A stretch of DNA of 64,000 nt, taken from positions 62,001-126,000 of the forward strand of contig NZ_JACJQN010000003.1 of NCBI RefSeq assembly GCF_014696675.1. The letters run 5' to 3'. The DNA is from Phormidium tenue FACHB-1052 (GTDB lineage: Bacteria; Cyanobacteriota; Cyanobacteriia; Phormidesmidales; Phormidesmidaceae). The notes under the pieces are model-generated. The model did no database searches. It was not told where the DNA came from and was given only the letters and a program-made list of their open reading frames with translations. Positions 43,983-52,891 of the stretch are shown here, one piece after another. The translations under genes and the position numbers were made by a program. The stretch's first letter is position 1. Each line of letters starts with the position of its first letter.

Positions 43983-46295
43983 ATGGGCGGAATTGCGGGA
44001 TCGCTGGGGGCTGGCGCATACTGCGTTGGGCTACTTTGGGTCAGTCTTTGGGTGCGTCATCTGGGGCTGAACCTCTGGGTTGGGGTAGCTGTGGCTGGGG
44101 GCGGGGCGATCGCAGCAGCAGGTTTGGCGGCGGTCATACTTCCGGGTCGCTGGCGGCGTGGGCCGACGGCGGCTCTGTGGTTGGGAGCGGGGGCGATCGC
44201 CCTGCTGGCGACTCTTAACTACGGCCTGCGCTACCCAGTTCCTGGCCCGCTCGATATCAGTTCCCTGCTGAGCCAGGGCGAGGCGGCTGGAGCGCAGCAG
44301 ATCGTCTGGGGCGAGGTGCAAACGTTGCCGCGCCTAAGCCGCAGTGGTCGAGGGCAGTTTTGGTTAACCACCAATCAAGTGCGCCGGTTAGATACCGAAA
44401 ATAATCCCCTGGGTATCCCCAGTTTGGTTCGAGGCAAGCTCTACGTCACCGTGCCGGTGGAGCAAAGTGAGAGCCTGTTTCCGGGGCAGCGGGTGCAGGT
44501 GCAGGGCAAGCTCTACGAACCAACCCTGCCTAAAAACCCCAACGGGTTTAACTTTCGGCAGTATTTAGCTAGCCAGCGCTGTTTTGCCGGGTTGGCGGGC
44601 AATAAAGTCATACCTGAGAAAGGCCAATCGCCGCCGCTTTTAGCACTGTGGAAACTGCGACAGCGCATCGCCCGCGCCCAAGCAGAGCGGCTGGGCAGCC
44701 CAGTCGGGCCGTTGGTTAGCGCTATGGCCCTGGGTCGCCAGGCGGTGAATATACCCTATGCCACTCAAGATATGTTTATGCAAGCTGGTATGGCCCATAC
44801 CCTGGCGGCCAGCGGATTTCAGGTGTCGCTGATCCTGGGAGTGGTGCTAGCGATCATGGGCCAGCGGGCGATCGCATCCCGCCTGCCCTACCCGGTGACA
44901 ACTAAGGTGATCGCCGGGGCAATCGCGCTGGGGGTGTTTGTGCTGCTGACTGGCGTACAGCCCAGCGTCATGCGGGCGGCGGTGATGGGAGCGGCGGTGT
45001 TGGCGGGCATTGCCCTAGAGCGCAGCATCAAACCCCTGGGCTGTCTGCTGCTGGCGGTCACCCTGCTGCTGCTGGTCAACCCGACGTGGATCGATGACAT
45101 TGGCTTTCGCCTTAGCGTCATGGCCACCCTGGGGCTGATGGTGGCGGTGACGCCGATTACCGAAAAGCTGGAGTGGCTGCCGACCACGCTGGCGGCAGTG
45201 GCGGCGGTGCCCCTGGCCGCCTACCTGTGGACGATTCCCCTGGCGCTCTTTTACTTCAACACCCTCACCACCTACAGCATTCTGCTCAATATCGTAGCCA
45301 CCCCCCTAGTCATGGTGATCAGCCTGGGCGGCATGGCCAGCGGACTAGCAGCGGCGGTGTGGCCCTGGCTGGGTAGCCTACTAGCCTGGCCGCTGTGGCT
45401 GCCCACCCAGATTCTCATTGCTTTGGTGCGGTGGGAAGTGAGCTTACCTGGCAGTGCCCTGGCAACGGGCCACATTTCTTTAATACAAATGGTTGGGCTC
45501 TACGGGCTTTTCTGGATTTGGGGATGGGGCGCGGTGCGGCGGCGAGGGCTGGTTGCCCTGCTGATTGTGGTGGTGGCCCTGGGGCCGCTGCTCTACCGAG
45601 GGGCAACGCTAGCTCAGGTGACGGTGCTAGCAGCGGGCAACGATGCGGTGATGGTAGTGCAGGACGGGCGATCGCCCTTAGTCATCAACAGCGGCACCGA
45701 CGACACCGCCTTCTATACTGTGGTGCCCTTTTTGCGGCAGGCGGGCATCAACCAGCTCACCAGCGCTATTCACGGCGACGACAGCGATCGCGACAACTGG
45801 CGCACCATTGCTGAGAAAACTCCCATTGGCAATTTCTACGGAGCCAGTTCCGCTCTGGCGGCAGCCCCGGCAGTCAAACAGTTTCACCCCCTGACCGCAG
45901 GCCAGGTGCAGTCCGTGAACCGCCAGCGGGTGCAATATTTACAAGATGGGGCGCGGGGGCTGCGGTTAGACCTGTTGAATCGGCAGAACTGGCTGCTGTT
46001 GCCCGAACTATCCCCTGAGCAGCAAATGCCCTGGGTAGCGGCGCACCCTGGCCTGCAAAGCGAGGTGCTGTGGTGGCATGGGGAGGCGCTGGCGGAGGAG
46101 GTAATCGCGGCGATCGGGCCAAAGGTGGCGATCGCGTCAGCTCCCACCATTGACCCCGCTACGGAAGAAAACCTCAAGCGGCGGGGGATTGAGGTTTTCT
46201 GCACCGAGCGCGACGGGGCCGTTACCTGGAGCCCCCGCCAGGGTTACCAAGCTTACCTGGCAGCCCGACAGCATCCCGCAGCGGCACTTGAATAG
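43983..46295 (+). CDS. comEC: ComEC/Rec2-family DNA-uptake channel protein
   Basis: A 770-residue protein. After three N-terminal hydrophobic segments comes a soluble OB-like domain (about 100-215, ending near GNKVIPEKG), then a polytopic competence domain (about 240-510, VSAMALGRQAVNIPYATQDMF, MAHTLAASGFQVSLILG, TGVQPSVMRAAVMGAAVL) and a C-terminal metallo-beta-lactamase-like region in degraded form (VLAAGNDAVMVVQDGRSPLVINSG). The usual HxHxDH metal motif is not seen: the matching region reads IHGDDSDRDNW. So the exonuclease part is probably inactive, as in many short ComEC proteins. It should move single-stranded DNA across the inner membrane in competence. Confidence 0.88.
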   Translation: MGGIAGSLGAGAYCVGLLWVSLWVRHLGLNLWVGVAVAGGGAIAAAGLAAVILPGRWRRGPTAALWLGAGAIALLATLNYGLRYPVPGPLDISSLLSQGEAAGAQQIVWGEVQTLPRLSRSGRGQFWLTTNQVRRLDTENNPLGIPSLVRGKLYVTVPVEQSESLFPGQRVQVQGKLYEPTLPKNPNGFNFRQYLASQRCFAGLAGNKVIPEKGQSPPLLALWKLRQRIARAQAERLGSPVGPLVSAMALGRQAVNIPYATQDMFMQAGMAHTLAASGFQVSLILGVVLAIMGQRAIASRLPYPVTTKVIAGAIALGVFVLLTGVQPSVMRAAVMGAAVLAGIALERSIKPLGCLLLAVTLLLLVNPTWIDDIGFRLSVMATLGLMVAVTPITEKLEWLPTTLAAVAAVPLAAYLWTIPLALFYFNTLTTYSILLNIVATPLVMVISLGGMASGLAAAVWPWLGSLLAWPLWLPTQILIALVRWEVSLPGSALATGHISLIQMVGLYGLFWIWGWGAVRRRGLVALLIVVVALGPLLYRGATLAQVTVLAAGNDAVMVVQDGRSPLVINSGTDDTAFYTVVPFLRQAGINQLTSAIHGDDSDRDNWRTIAEKTPIGNFYGASSALAAAPAVKQFHPLTAGQVQSVNRQRVQYLQDGARGLRLDLLNRQNWLLLPELSPEQQMPWVAAHPGLQSEVLWWHGEALAEEVIAAIGPKVAIASAPTIDPATEENLKRRGIEVFCTERDGAVTWSPRQGYQAYLAARQHPAAALE

Positions 46296-46332
46296 AGGTT
46301 TACCAGGCTCTGTCTCAAGCTATCGATCGCAC

Positions 46333-46821
46333 CTACTGCACCAGCAAATTGAGCTGATAGTTGATGCGGCCAGTGCCGCCGGTCTGCTGCTGTACGACTG
46401 TATTGGGGCCGTTAAAGGCGATCGCCACGGAAGCTGAGGCGGGCGAATAGCTGCCCACGATGGTGACGCGGGTAATCGACTCGCTCAGGTAGGGGCTGAC
46501 ATCAACAAATTCTGAATTGGTGCCCAGGGGCACTCGGGTGTGGCCATCGATTTCGATATAGCCCTGGAGCGATGCGCCCCCCGGCACGCTGACCGAGAGC
46601 AGATGGGGTTCGTCTAGATTGGCGCGATCGAGGCTAATCGTATTGGTTTGGCGTTGGTATGAATCCATAACATCCTTAGCGCTGGCCCGAGACAAGATGG
46701 CGCTGAGAGCCTGATAGGAGACCCCAAACGACTGATTACCATTGGCTGAGGAAGGCCCCACCGCCGCAGTAACCGCCACCAAAATCAACAGAGCAACCCC
46801 AAGGGCTGACGGATGTTTCAT
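46333..46821 (-). CDS. Secreted protein of unknown function
   Basis: A 162-residue protein with a signal peptide (MKHPSALGVALLILVAVTAA... about 1-26). The mature part has a helix (QALSAILSRASAKDVMDSYQRQ) and then a beta-rich domain: LLSVSVPGGASLQGYIEI, VPLGTNSEFVDVSPYLSES, TRVTIVGSYSPASASVAIAFNG. It looks like an extracellular adhesive or capping fold, but I do not know the family. ATG 46821 has GGAG about 11 bases upstream; the longer frame is not used. It is the first of five secreted-protein genes in one strand. Confidence 0.65.
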   Translation of the reverse strand: MKHPSALGVALLILVAVTAAVGPSSANGNQSFGVSYQALSAILSRASAKDVMDSYQRQTNTISLDRANLDEPHLLSVSVPGGASLQGYIEIDGHTRVPLGTNSEFVDVSPYLSESITRVTIVGSYSPASASVAIAFNGPNTVVQQQTGGTGRINYQLNLLVQ

Positions 46822-47007
46822 CACAATGACATCTCCAGGAAAAGGGGAAAGCCGTACCAGGACTAGCCATAGCAGCGGTTGCTCGGCCAGGGTAGCACGG
46901 CCAGAAACGAGCGATATAGCCTCTAGAAATTGGTGCCCATACCCTCTGACCAAGTCAGGCTAGATAGACACCGTCTCGGGCTAGCAGGTTCCCTCCCCCA
47001 GACTCTA

Positions 47008-47382
47008 CTACCGCCGCAGGCGATCGGCAGGGTTATACACATCCACCTGGACATTGACGGGCACAGCCACCGTTGGCCCGGAGGCAGCGGCGGCACCCGT
47101 CCGCTCAGAGCCGCGCAGCTGGTGGCGGCTTTGGCGAGTCTGACGCACGTCGCCCGTGCCCCCCACCTGAATTTGGCGGTTGGTACTGACGCTGGTGTTG
47201 CCCACGCAGTTGTCTTCGGCGTCAATGGCGACATCGTTGACCTGCTCAGCGGGTCTGCTGCCGCCGTGGATGGCCGCCTGGATTGACACATCGGCAACGA
47301 CACACTGGGCCGAGGCCCCTGGGGCAAACGACCCTAGGGCCCCAGCACAGAGGAGCCCCAGGAAGTACTGAGGTTTAATCAT
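47008..47382 (-). CDS. Small secreted protein
   Basis: A 124-residue protein with a signal peptide (MIKPQYFLGLLCAGALGSFAPGASA, likely cut before QCVVADVS). The mature part has two Cys (about 27 and 59) that could pair, a NRQIQVGGTGDVRQTRQS segment, and a C-terminal VPVNVQVDVYNPADRL. Similar polar Asn/Gln segments occur in the neighbouring genes. Function unknown; probably extracellular. Gap to the next gene start is 39 bases. Confidence 0.6.
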   Translation of the reverse strand: MIKPQYFLGLLCAGALGSFAPGASAQCVVADVSIQAAIHGGSRPAEQVNDVAIDAEDNCVGNTSVSTNRQIQVGGTGDVRQTRQSRHQLRGSERTGAAAASGPTVAVPVNVQVDVYNPADRLRR

Positions 47383-47421
47383 AGTTACGGCACGATATAG
47401 AGGGTTTGAACGGGGCCGGGG

Positions 47422-47766
47422 CTACTGGCACACCCGCGTGGTGCTGCGGTTTTCGCTGTAGACCACGTTGCCTCCCGGTGTAGACCGAGTGACGCGGGAA
47501 TTGTGCGATCGCGCAGTGCAGCCCGGCGCAAAGTTAGCCCGAGGCAGCGGCGCTGAGTCGGACTGGGGGGCGATCGCCGCTGGACGCGGCAGATTTAGCG
47601 GGCCGTCATTGTCAGCCAAGGTGCGAATGTAGACCTGGCCGTTGTTGCCCACCTGAAGCTGCACCCGGCCGGTATTAATCGACACCGAGCTAGCCAGGGC
47701 GGCGGGGGTGAGGGTAGCAAGGGCGATCGCCCCCACCAATCCCACCTTGAGCGTTGAAATCATCAT
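47422..47766 (-). CDS. Small secreted protein
   Basis: A 114-residue protein with a signal peptide (MMISTLKVGLVGAIALATLTPAALASS). The mature part begins SVSINTGRVQLQVGNNGQVYIRT, then a Pro/Ser linker and a C-terminal GCTARSHNSRVTRSTPGGNVVYSENRSTTRVC with two cysteines. ATG 47766 is fixed by an AAGGAG site 6 bases upstream. Role unknown; it is similar in size and export signal to its neighbours. Confidence 0.65.
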   Translation of the reverse strand: MMISTLKVGLVGAIALATLTPAALASSVSINTGRVQLQVGNNGQVYIRTLADNDGPLNLPRPAAIAPQSDSAPLPRANFAPGCTARSHNSRVTRSTPGGNVVYSENRSTTRVCQ

Positions 47767-47772
47767 GGTCGT

Positions 47773-47778
47773 CTCCTT
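47773..47778 (-). promoter_or_regulatory. Shine-Dalgarno of a secreted-protein gene
   Basis: AAGGAG on the minus strand, 6 bases before ATG 47766; it decides the start in a frame that is open 14 codons further. Confidence 0.7.
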
Positions 47779-47849
47779 GCAATAGCAGGAAAAATACGGT
47801 GGGGCCACCGCCCCCAGATGAGACTCTGGGAGCGGTGGCCCATTAAGGG

Positions 47850-48221
47850 CTAGTTCCGAACGTCGATACGGGCACCGCCACGGCCATGACCGCGACCGTG
47901 ACCACGGTTGTCAGGACGGCTTTCGCGGATAACGTTGACCTGGTTGCTCTCCTGGTAAGCGGCGTTGTCGTCACCCACCACGGTGCCGGTCTGGTAGATG
48001 TCTTGCACAATGCCCGTGCTTTCTACCCGGCGGCCAGCGGGGCCACGGGTCTCAACGCGGTTGACCTGCTGGCTGCGCTGCACCGTGGCGTTGCCATCCC
48101 CTTGGATATAGATATCTTGGGTGCCTTGCTGTACTACGGCGGTATCAGCGCTGGCGGGCATGGCCACAAAACCCAGAGCAGCAAAACCCAGTAGACCCAG
48201 AGTAGAGATGTGCTTCAACAT
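47850..48221 (-). CDS. Secreted curlin-like repeat protein, RG-rich tail
   Basis: A 123-residue protein. A signal peptide (about 1-25, MLKHISTLGLLGFAALGFVAMP) precedes two repeats: QQGTQDIYIQGDGNATVQRS then QQVN (about 31-54), and VQDIYQTGTVVGDDNAAYQE then SNQVN (about 72-96). The pattern Q-x-G-x-x-N-x-(A/T)-x-x-Q resembles the strand-turn-strand units of curlin. The tail is basic (NRGHGRGHGRGGARIDVRN). ATG 48221 has GAGGA 8 bases upstream. It is a clear paralogue of the gene at 48781. I infer an exported, aggregating or surface protein. Confidence 0.65.
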   Translation of the reverse strand: MLKHISTLGLLGFAALGFVAMPASADTAVVQQGTQDIYIQGDGNATVQRSQQVNRVETRGPAGRRVESTGIVQDIYQTGTVVGDDNAAYQESNQVNVIRESRPDNRGHGRGHGRGGARIDVRN

Positions 48222-48418
48222 TGAAACGTCCTCAAAGATTAAGTGTGCAAATGAGTGAACTCGTGAATTCAACTATTAAGGAGTCAATCTTAAGAGCAGC
48301 TTTCTGTGCTTCTTAAACAGCATCCTTTTTCATCGATTCACACCTCCTATGACCCGTGGAATTACGCAAAGGTTCCGGAAAATAAAAAATAAAGTTTTGT
48401 GATTTTGTGGACAACAAA

Positions 48419-48450
48419 AATCCCCAAAGGCGCAAAAACCTTTGGGGATT
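48419..48450 (-). terminator. Terminator-like hairpin
   Basis: AATCCCCAAAGG (48419-48430) and CCTTTGGGGATT (48439-48450) form a perfect 12-bp stem with an 8-base loop. On the minus strand it is followed by TTTTTGTTGTC. It probably ends the minus-strand transcript of the curlin-like gene at 48781. Confidence 0.7.
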
Positions 48451-48487
48451 AAAGTCAACCCCAGGAGAGAATTCAAGTTTTTAAATC

Positions 48488-48524
48488 GCCATTTTTCTAA
48501 GTCTTCTAGACTTAGAAAAATGGC
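48488..48524. repeat. Perfect 17-bp hairpin
   Basis: GCCATTTTTCTAAGTCT (48488-48504) and its complement (48508-48524) flank a three-base TCT loop. It lies 38 bases from the previous hairpin, in the 559-base spacer between two curlin-like genes. No T-run follows on either strand, so it is either a second transcript end or a conserved structural element. Confidence 0.6.
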
Positions 48525-48780
48525 AATAGTCTATGGCTAAAAATTCTAGCTTTCTCCGCTTTTCCGTTGTGAACTGGTTGCGCCAGCAGCAAAAAGCGAT
48601 CGCAAACCGAGTCTCTCAATTACGGGGAATAGATCGAGGGCAGTTTAGAGACCCCTGACTTAGCAGCCCATAACTGACGCGGTTCTTCCCTTTAGTCAGC
48701 AGGGGGCAGGGAGATCTGCTTGACGCCTTGACAACTCTGGGAACTGCCAAGGCGGGCTAAGTGGCTAGCTACCCAGCCGT

Positions 48781-49170
48781 TTAATCATCGCGATCGCGGT
48801 CATGTCCCCGCTGCTGACCCCGGCCATTGCCCCGCCCTGGTTCGGCGCGGCCCGATGTCCGTTGCTGATTAATTTGATTGGTTTCTTGGTAGACGCTATT
48901 GCCATTGCCATCAACAGTGGCGCTCTGGGAACTGTCTTGCACAGTGCCCTGTACCGTGCCCCGGCGATCGTTATTACCCAAACCTCGCCCCAGGCCAGGA
49001 TGGCTGATATTGACTTGATTAATAACTTGAATCACTTGGTTATTGCTGCCATCAATAGTTGCAGACTGTGTGCCAGTTTGCTGAGTGTCAGTGTTGGCAA
49101 AAACAGGTAGCGCCAGCGTGCTAATGGCCGCTGCTCCTAATAGACTAAACGCCCCATGTCGCTGTTTCAT
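48781..49170 (-). CDS. Secreted curlin-like repeat protein, RG/RD-rich tail
   Basis: A 129-residue protein with signal peptide (MKQRHGAFSLLGAAAISTLALPVFA) and two repeats: TQQTGTQSATIDGSNNQVIQ ending NQVN (about 28-54) and VQDSSQSATVDGNGNSVYQE ending NQIN (about 76-101). Between them is a Gly/Arg linker (GLGRGLGNNDRR) and the tail is GRGNGRGQQRGHDRDRDD. It is paralogous to the gene at 47850. ATG 49170 gives a standard signal peptide, although no good Shine-Dalgarno precedes it. The two could form mixed fibres, which is inference. Confidence 0.65.
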   Translation of the reverse strand: MKQRHGAFSLLGAAAISTLALPVFANTDTQQTGTQSATIDGSNNQVIQVINQVNISHPGLGRGLGNNDRRGTVQGTVQDSSQSATVDGNGNSVYQETNQINQQRTSGRAEPGRGNGRGQQRGHDRDRDD

Positions 49171-49415
49171 TGTGGTGTAATCCATAGGCAAACGAGTCAC
49201 ATTAATAGACCCCTACTGACGGCCCTAAGGTTCCAAATACTACGTAAAGCTTGAGTGAAGCTAATTATTTCTACTGTGAAATTACTGAATTATTGAAAAT
49301 GCTGTTGTGCGTATATTCCGCTTTTATGCACGCTGTTGTAGAGACACAAGCTACTGTGCCCCCCCAACAGGCAAATATCTAAACAGGATTTGGGATTAGA
49401 GGTTAGCTATGAGTT

Positions 49416-50330
49416 TCAGCGAAACCGCTTCGCCAGGTGAGCCATCGGCTGAAATAAACTAGCGGGTATGGCCAAAGCAATTAGCGACGAGAGCTGAAAA
49501 TTGCCGTGCGTAACGCAGTTCAGCAGGGCACAGCGATGACAACGAATTTCTTCCGTCTGATTGCTCCACTTACTGCCCAGCAGCAGCAGTTCGTGAGCCC
49601 GATATTCCAATCCATTCTGGCGATAGACCTCAAAATGCTTTTGAGCTACGCGATACCACGACATGGGGTTGACTTTGCGGCTGTTGCTGCCTAAGTATTT
49701 ACGCCAGATGTAAATTACGGCTGGGGTACCGTAGTAGCCGCAGGGCAGCGCCATCGCCCGCACCCAAAACTCCAGATCGTGCAGATCTTCGGTACCGAGT
49801 TCGGGGTCGCTGTGGCCTACCGCCTCCCACAGCGACTTGCGCAGCGGGGCGGTGCCAATCAGCGTCCAGTTCGTACTTAGCGAAAACCGTCTGGCCCGCA
49901 GCAGCGAGTTGAGAGAAATCGGCGCGGCTCTGACTGTGTGGGTGTCACCAGGGTGGCGCTGGCACAGATAGCTGCCGTAGATAAACCCGGCATCGGGATG
50001 AGCGATAAACGCTTGCTGAATGTGGCTTAAGGCGTCGGTAGGCAGCAGGTCATCGGCATCGAGGGGCACCAAAATTTCTCCCTGGGCGGCGGCGAACCCG
50101 GCGTTGCGGGCTACCGAGGGGCCACCATTGATGGCCTGCCACACCAGGGTAATGTCGGGCTCAGCCTCAAGCTGGTGGCAGATTTGGTTGGTGCGATCGC
50201 ACGGCGAAGCGTCGTTGACAATCACAATCTCTAGGGGCGGCTGGGTCTGCTGCCGCACGCTGGCTACCGCCTCTAGCAACAGGTCGCCCTCGCGGTAGCA
50301 GGTGATGACAACGCTTAGGGGAAGGGACAT
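49416..50330 (-). CDS. Family 2 glycosyltransferase
   Basis: A 304-residue GT-A fold enzyme. The start SVVITCYREGDLLLEAVASV, VIVNDASPCD, NGGPSVARNAGFAAAQGEIL and PLDADDLLPTDAL (with the DxD metal motif) are standard GT2 marks. The C-terminal part has DLEFWVRAMALPCGYYG. It should add a sugar to a surface-polysaccharide repeat. It is the last gene of the cluster in this window, 40 bases after the GT4 gene. Confidence 0.9.
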   Translation of the reverse strand: MSLPLSVVITCYREGDLLLEAVASVRQQTQPPLEIVIVNDASPCDRTNQICHQLEAEPDITLVWQAINGGPSVARNAGFAAAQGEILVPLDADDLLPTDALSHIQQAFIAHPDAGFIYGSYLCQRHPGDTHTVRAAPISLNSLLRARRFSLSTNWTLIGTAPLRKSLWEAVGHSDPELGTEDLHDLEFWVRAMALPCGYYGTPAVIYIWRKYLGSNSRKVNPMSWYRVAQKHFEVYRQNGLEYRAHELLLLGSKWSNQTEEIRCHRCALLNCVTHGNFQLSSLIALAIPASLFQPMAHLAKRFR

Positions 50331-50370
50331 AGTTCACAACTAGAAGCACAATGCGTTATGGAAGATTTGG

Positions 50371-51675
50371 TTAGGGATTAGCCGATCGCGCCTTAGCTTC
50401 AACGATGATATCCAGCAGGCGGCGGGCCAAATTTTTGCGGGTGTACTGCTGGATCTTGTCGTGGTGAGGGGTGTAGGGCAGGGCATGACCGGCCAGTAGG
50501 GGACTGAGCAGGGCGGCGATCGCCGCTGGGTCGTTGCCTACAGGATGTCCAATACCCAGGTCGAGCATAAGGCGACCGGCGGCGGTAGCGGGGGTAGCGC
50601 CAATGCCCAGAATGGGCTTGCCCGCAAATATGTACTCAAATAGTTTGCCAGTCAAAATGCCCTTGGCAGTTGGGTCTTGCCAATCTAAGAAAATTAGCGC
50701 GTCGGCCCTGCCCTGCATGGCCAATATCTGCGATCGCGGCAGCGCCCCCCCCAGTCTCACTATGCTGCTCAGGTTGTGTGCTTCCGCCTCCGCCCCCAAA
50801 TGGTCAAGGTTCCAACCGTAGAACAAAACCTCCAGCTTTTGATTGAGATTGGGGTGGTTGCTGCGAAGCAGATCCAGAGCAGCAAACAGAGGCACAGCAC
50901 TTTGCTTACTGGGATAGACTGTGCCTGTGTAGAGCAGACGCACTTTGCCGTCAGGCCAGCGATAGAGTTCTACACCGGTCAAATCATCGGTGTCAAAGCC
51001 ATTTTCGACTGTAGTGACAGGGGTTTGTAATTTAGCAGTTAGGGCTTCTGCTAAACCATCTGATACAGCAGTGACCAGATTGGCCCGCCCTAAGCAACGG
51101 CGTTCCCGCCAGTCTTCTAATCGACCTAGGGCCGCATTAGTGGGTACGTAACTGTTGCCATGCCAGAGATCGCGGTAGTCGGCCACCCAAAACAGCCCGG
51201 TTTTTTGCTTTAGCCGAGCAGCGATCGCATGATTAGCTGGGGGGCCGTAGGTGCTTATCACCAGGTCAAAGTTGATCTGGCGGTGCAGGCTGAACGCCTT
51301 GGCGTAGGCTGGCGCTTGCCAGAAGTCGCTGGTTTGAAAAAAGCTACCCAATTTCAAACCCTGGCGGGTGGTCTGGAGCAGCGATCGCAACCCGCTCAAC
51401 ACCTTGGATTTAAGAGACTTGATGGTGCTAGGTGCCGCCGCACTATCTACTAGAACTGTTGGTATCGCCATAATAGGCCTGGAAGGCCAATAGGGTACCC
51501 CTACCACCCTAGGGTTAGGGCTAGATGGGTGGCGATCTGCCCGGTAGGCAGTAATTACATAGATTTGATGACCCAACTGCGACCAATATTTGGCCCAGGC
51601 GTAGGGTCGCAGTGAGGCAATTTTGGCCCAACTGTCCTCGGGGGGGTAGTAGAAGGCAATAATCAGGATTTTCAT
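50371..51675 (-). CDS. Family 4 glycosyltransferase
   Basis: A 434-residue GT-B type enzyme. The N terminus reads MKILIIAFYYPPEDSWAKIAS, followed by WAKYWSQLGHQIYVITAYR; the C-terminal sugar-nucleotide domain has VRLLYTGTVYPSKQSAVPLF and a late GKLFEYIFAGKPILGIG motif with the Glu that binds the sugar nucleotide. It overlaps the wecB end by 4 bases (coupled). Donor unknown. Confidence 0.88.
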   Translation of the reverse strand: MKILIIAFYYPPEDSWAKIASLRPYAWAKYWSQLGHQIYVITAYRADRHPSSPNPRVVGVPYWPSRPIMAIPTVLVDSAAAPSTIKSLKSKVLSGLRSLLQTTRQGLKLGSFFQTSDFWQAPAYAKAFSLHRQINFDLVISTYGPPANHAIAARLKQKTGLFWVADYRDLWHGNSYVPTNAALGRLEDWRERRCLGRANLVTAVSDGLAEALTAKLQTPVTTVENGFDTDDLTGVELYRWPDGKVRLLYTGTVYPSKQSAVPLFAALDLLRSNHPNLNQKLEVLFYGWNLDHLGAEAEAHNLSSIVRLGGALPRSQILAMQGRADALIFLDWQDPTAKGILTGKLFEYIFAGKPILGIGATPATAAGRLMLDLGIGHPVGNDPAAIAALLSPLLAGHALPYTPHHDKIQQYTRKNLARRLLDIIVEAKARSANP

Positions 51676-52772
51676 AACTGCAACTGATGCAGAATGGCCA
51701 CGATGTGATGAGCCGCCCTACCATCGCCATAGAGCAAGGGCAGGGTAGGGGGAAAATAATCGCCCCTGAGGTGGTCTAAAATTCCCGCCAGCATTTCATC
51801 GCGGGTGGTAGGCGGCACCAGGCGGTTGCAGCCAAGATCAATTAGCTCTGTCCACTCAGTTTCGTCCCGCAGCACAACGCAGGGCACCCGAAAGAAAAAT
51901 GCCTCCTTTTGCACGCCGCCCGAGTCGGTCAAAATTAGCCTAGCCTGCCGCTCTAGGGCGATCATATCCAGATAACCCACCGGATCGATGATACGCAGGG
52001 ATGCCTGCACCTGATCTAATAACTGCATCTTCCCCAGAGCCTTGCGAGTGCGAGGGTGCAGGGGCAGCACCACGGTGATGTCCTGGCCCAGCCGAGTTAA
52101 GGAACTAAAAATATTGGCCAACCGCTGAGGGTCGTCAGTGTTTTCGGCTCGGTGAATGGTGGCCAGGCAGTACTGTTTTGGCCCCAGTGCCAGATGCTCC
52201 AGAATCGTACTTTCGCCTTCGGCTCTGGCGGCAAAGTATAGAGAAGCGTCGTACATCACATCGCCGCAGCGGTAGATGGCTGCTGGGGTAATGCCTTCAG
52301 CCAGGAGATGATCGACGGCTACCTGAGTGGGTGCAAACAGCAGGTCAGCCGCGTGATCGGTCAACACCCGGTTTATTTCTTCGGGCATGCTGCGGTTAAA
52401 GGATCGCAGCCCTGCTTCGACGTGGGCGATGGGGATGTGCAGCTTGGCGGCGGCCAATGCCCCAGCCAGAGTAGAGTTGGTGTCGCCGTAAACCAGCACT
52501 ATGTCGGGCTGTTCCTGGAGTAGAACCTGCTCCACCGCCGCTAACATTTGGCCTGTCTGCTGTCCGTGGGAACCAGAACCAATGCCCAAATTGTATTGAG
52601 GTTGGGGGATAGCCAGTTCAGCGAAAAACACGTCAGACATAGCGCGATCGTAGTGCTGCCCGGTGTGAAGGATAATCTCTTTGATACATGGGGACTGCGC
52701 CACAACTCTAGATACTGTTGATGCTTTAATAAACTGTGGTCTAGCTCCCACGATTGTCAAAAGCTTAAGCAT
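51672..52772 (-). CDS. wecB: UDP-N-acetylglucosamine 2-epimerase (non-hydrolysing)
   Basis: A 366-residue enzyme. Motifs are VGARPQFIKAS at the N terminus, LHTGQHYDRAMSD, VYGDTNSTLAGALAAAKL, HVEAGLRSFNRSMPEEINRVLTDH, and late LTDSGGVQKEAFFF. This converts UDP-GlcNAc to UDP-ManNAc and is used for ManNAc or ManNAcA residues. A matching dehydrogenase (wecC) is not in the window. The gene ends overlapping the GT4 by 4 bases. Confidence 0.93.
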   Translation of the reverse strand: MLKLLTIVGARPQFIKASTVSRVVAQSPCIKEIILHTGQHYDRAMSDVFFAELAIPQPQYNLGIGSGSHGQQTGQMLAAVEQVLLQEQPDIVLVYGDTNSTLAGALAAAKLHIPIAHVEAGLRSFNRSMPEEINRVLTDHAADLLFAPTQVAVDHLLAEGITPAAIYRCGDVMYDASLYFAARAEGESTILEHLALGPKQYCLATIHRAENTDDPQRLANIFSSLTRLGQDITVVLPLHPRTRKALGKMQLLDQVQASLRIIDPVGYLDMIALERQARLILTDSGGVQKEAFFFRVPCVVLRDETEWTELIDLGCNRLVPPTTRDEMLAGILDHLRGDYFPPTLPLLYGDGRAAHHIVAILHQLQL

Positions 52773-52891
52773 ACGAAGATGCCCTAGTATTTCTACGTAA
52801 TTTGCTTAGCCGTTTGAGGAGTGCGTGTTGTCAGCTATAAGAACCCTCACAATCTAATGATTTCAAAATACCTATTTATTTCTTTAATTCT

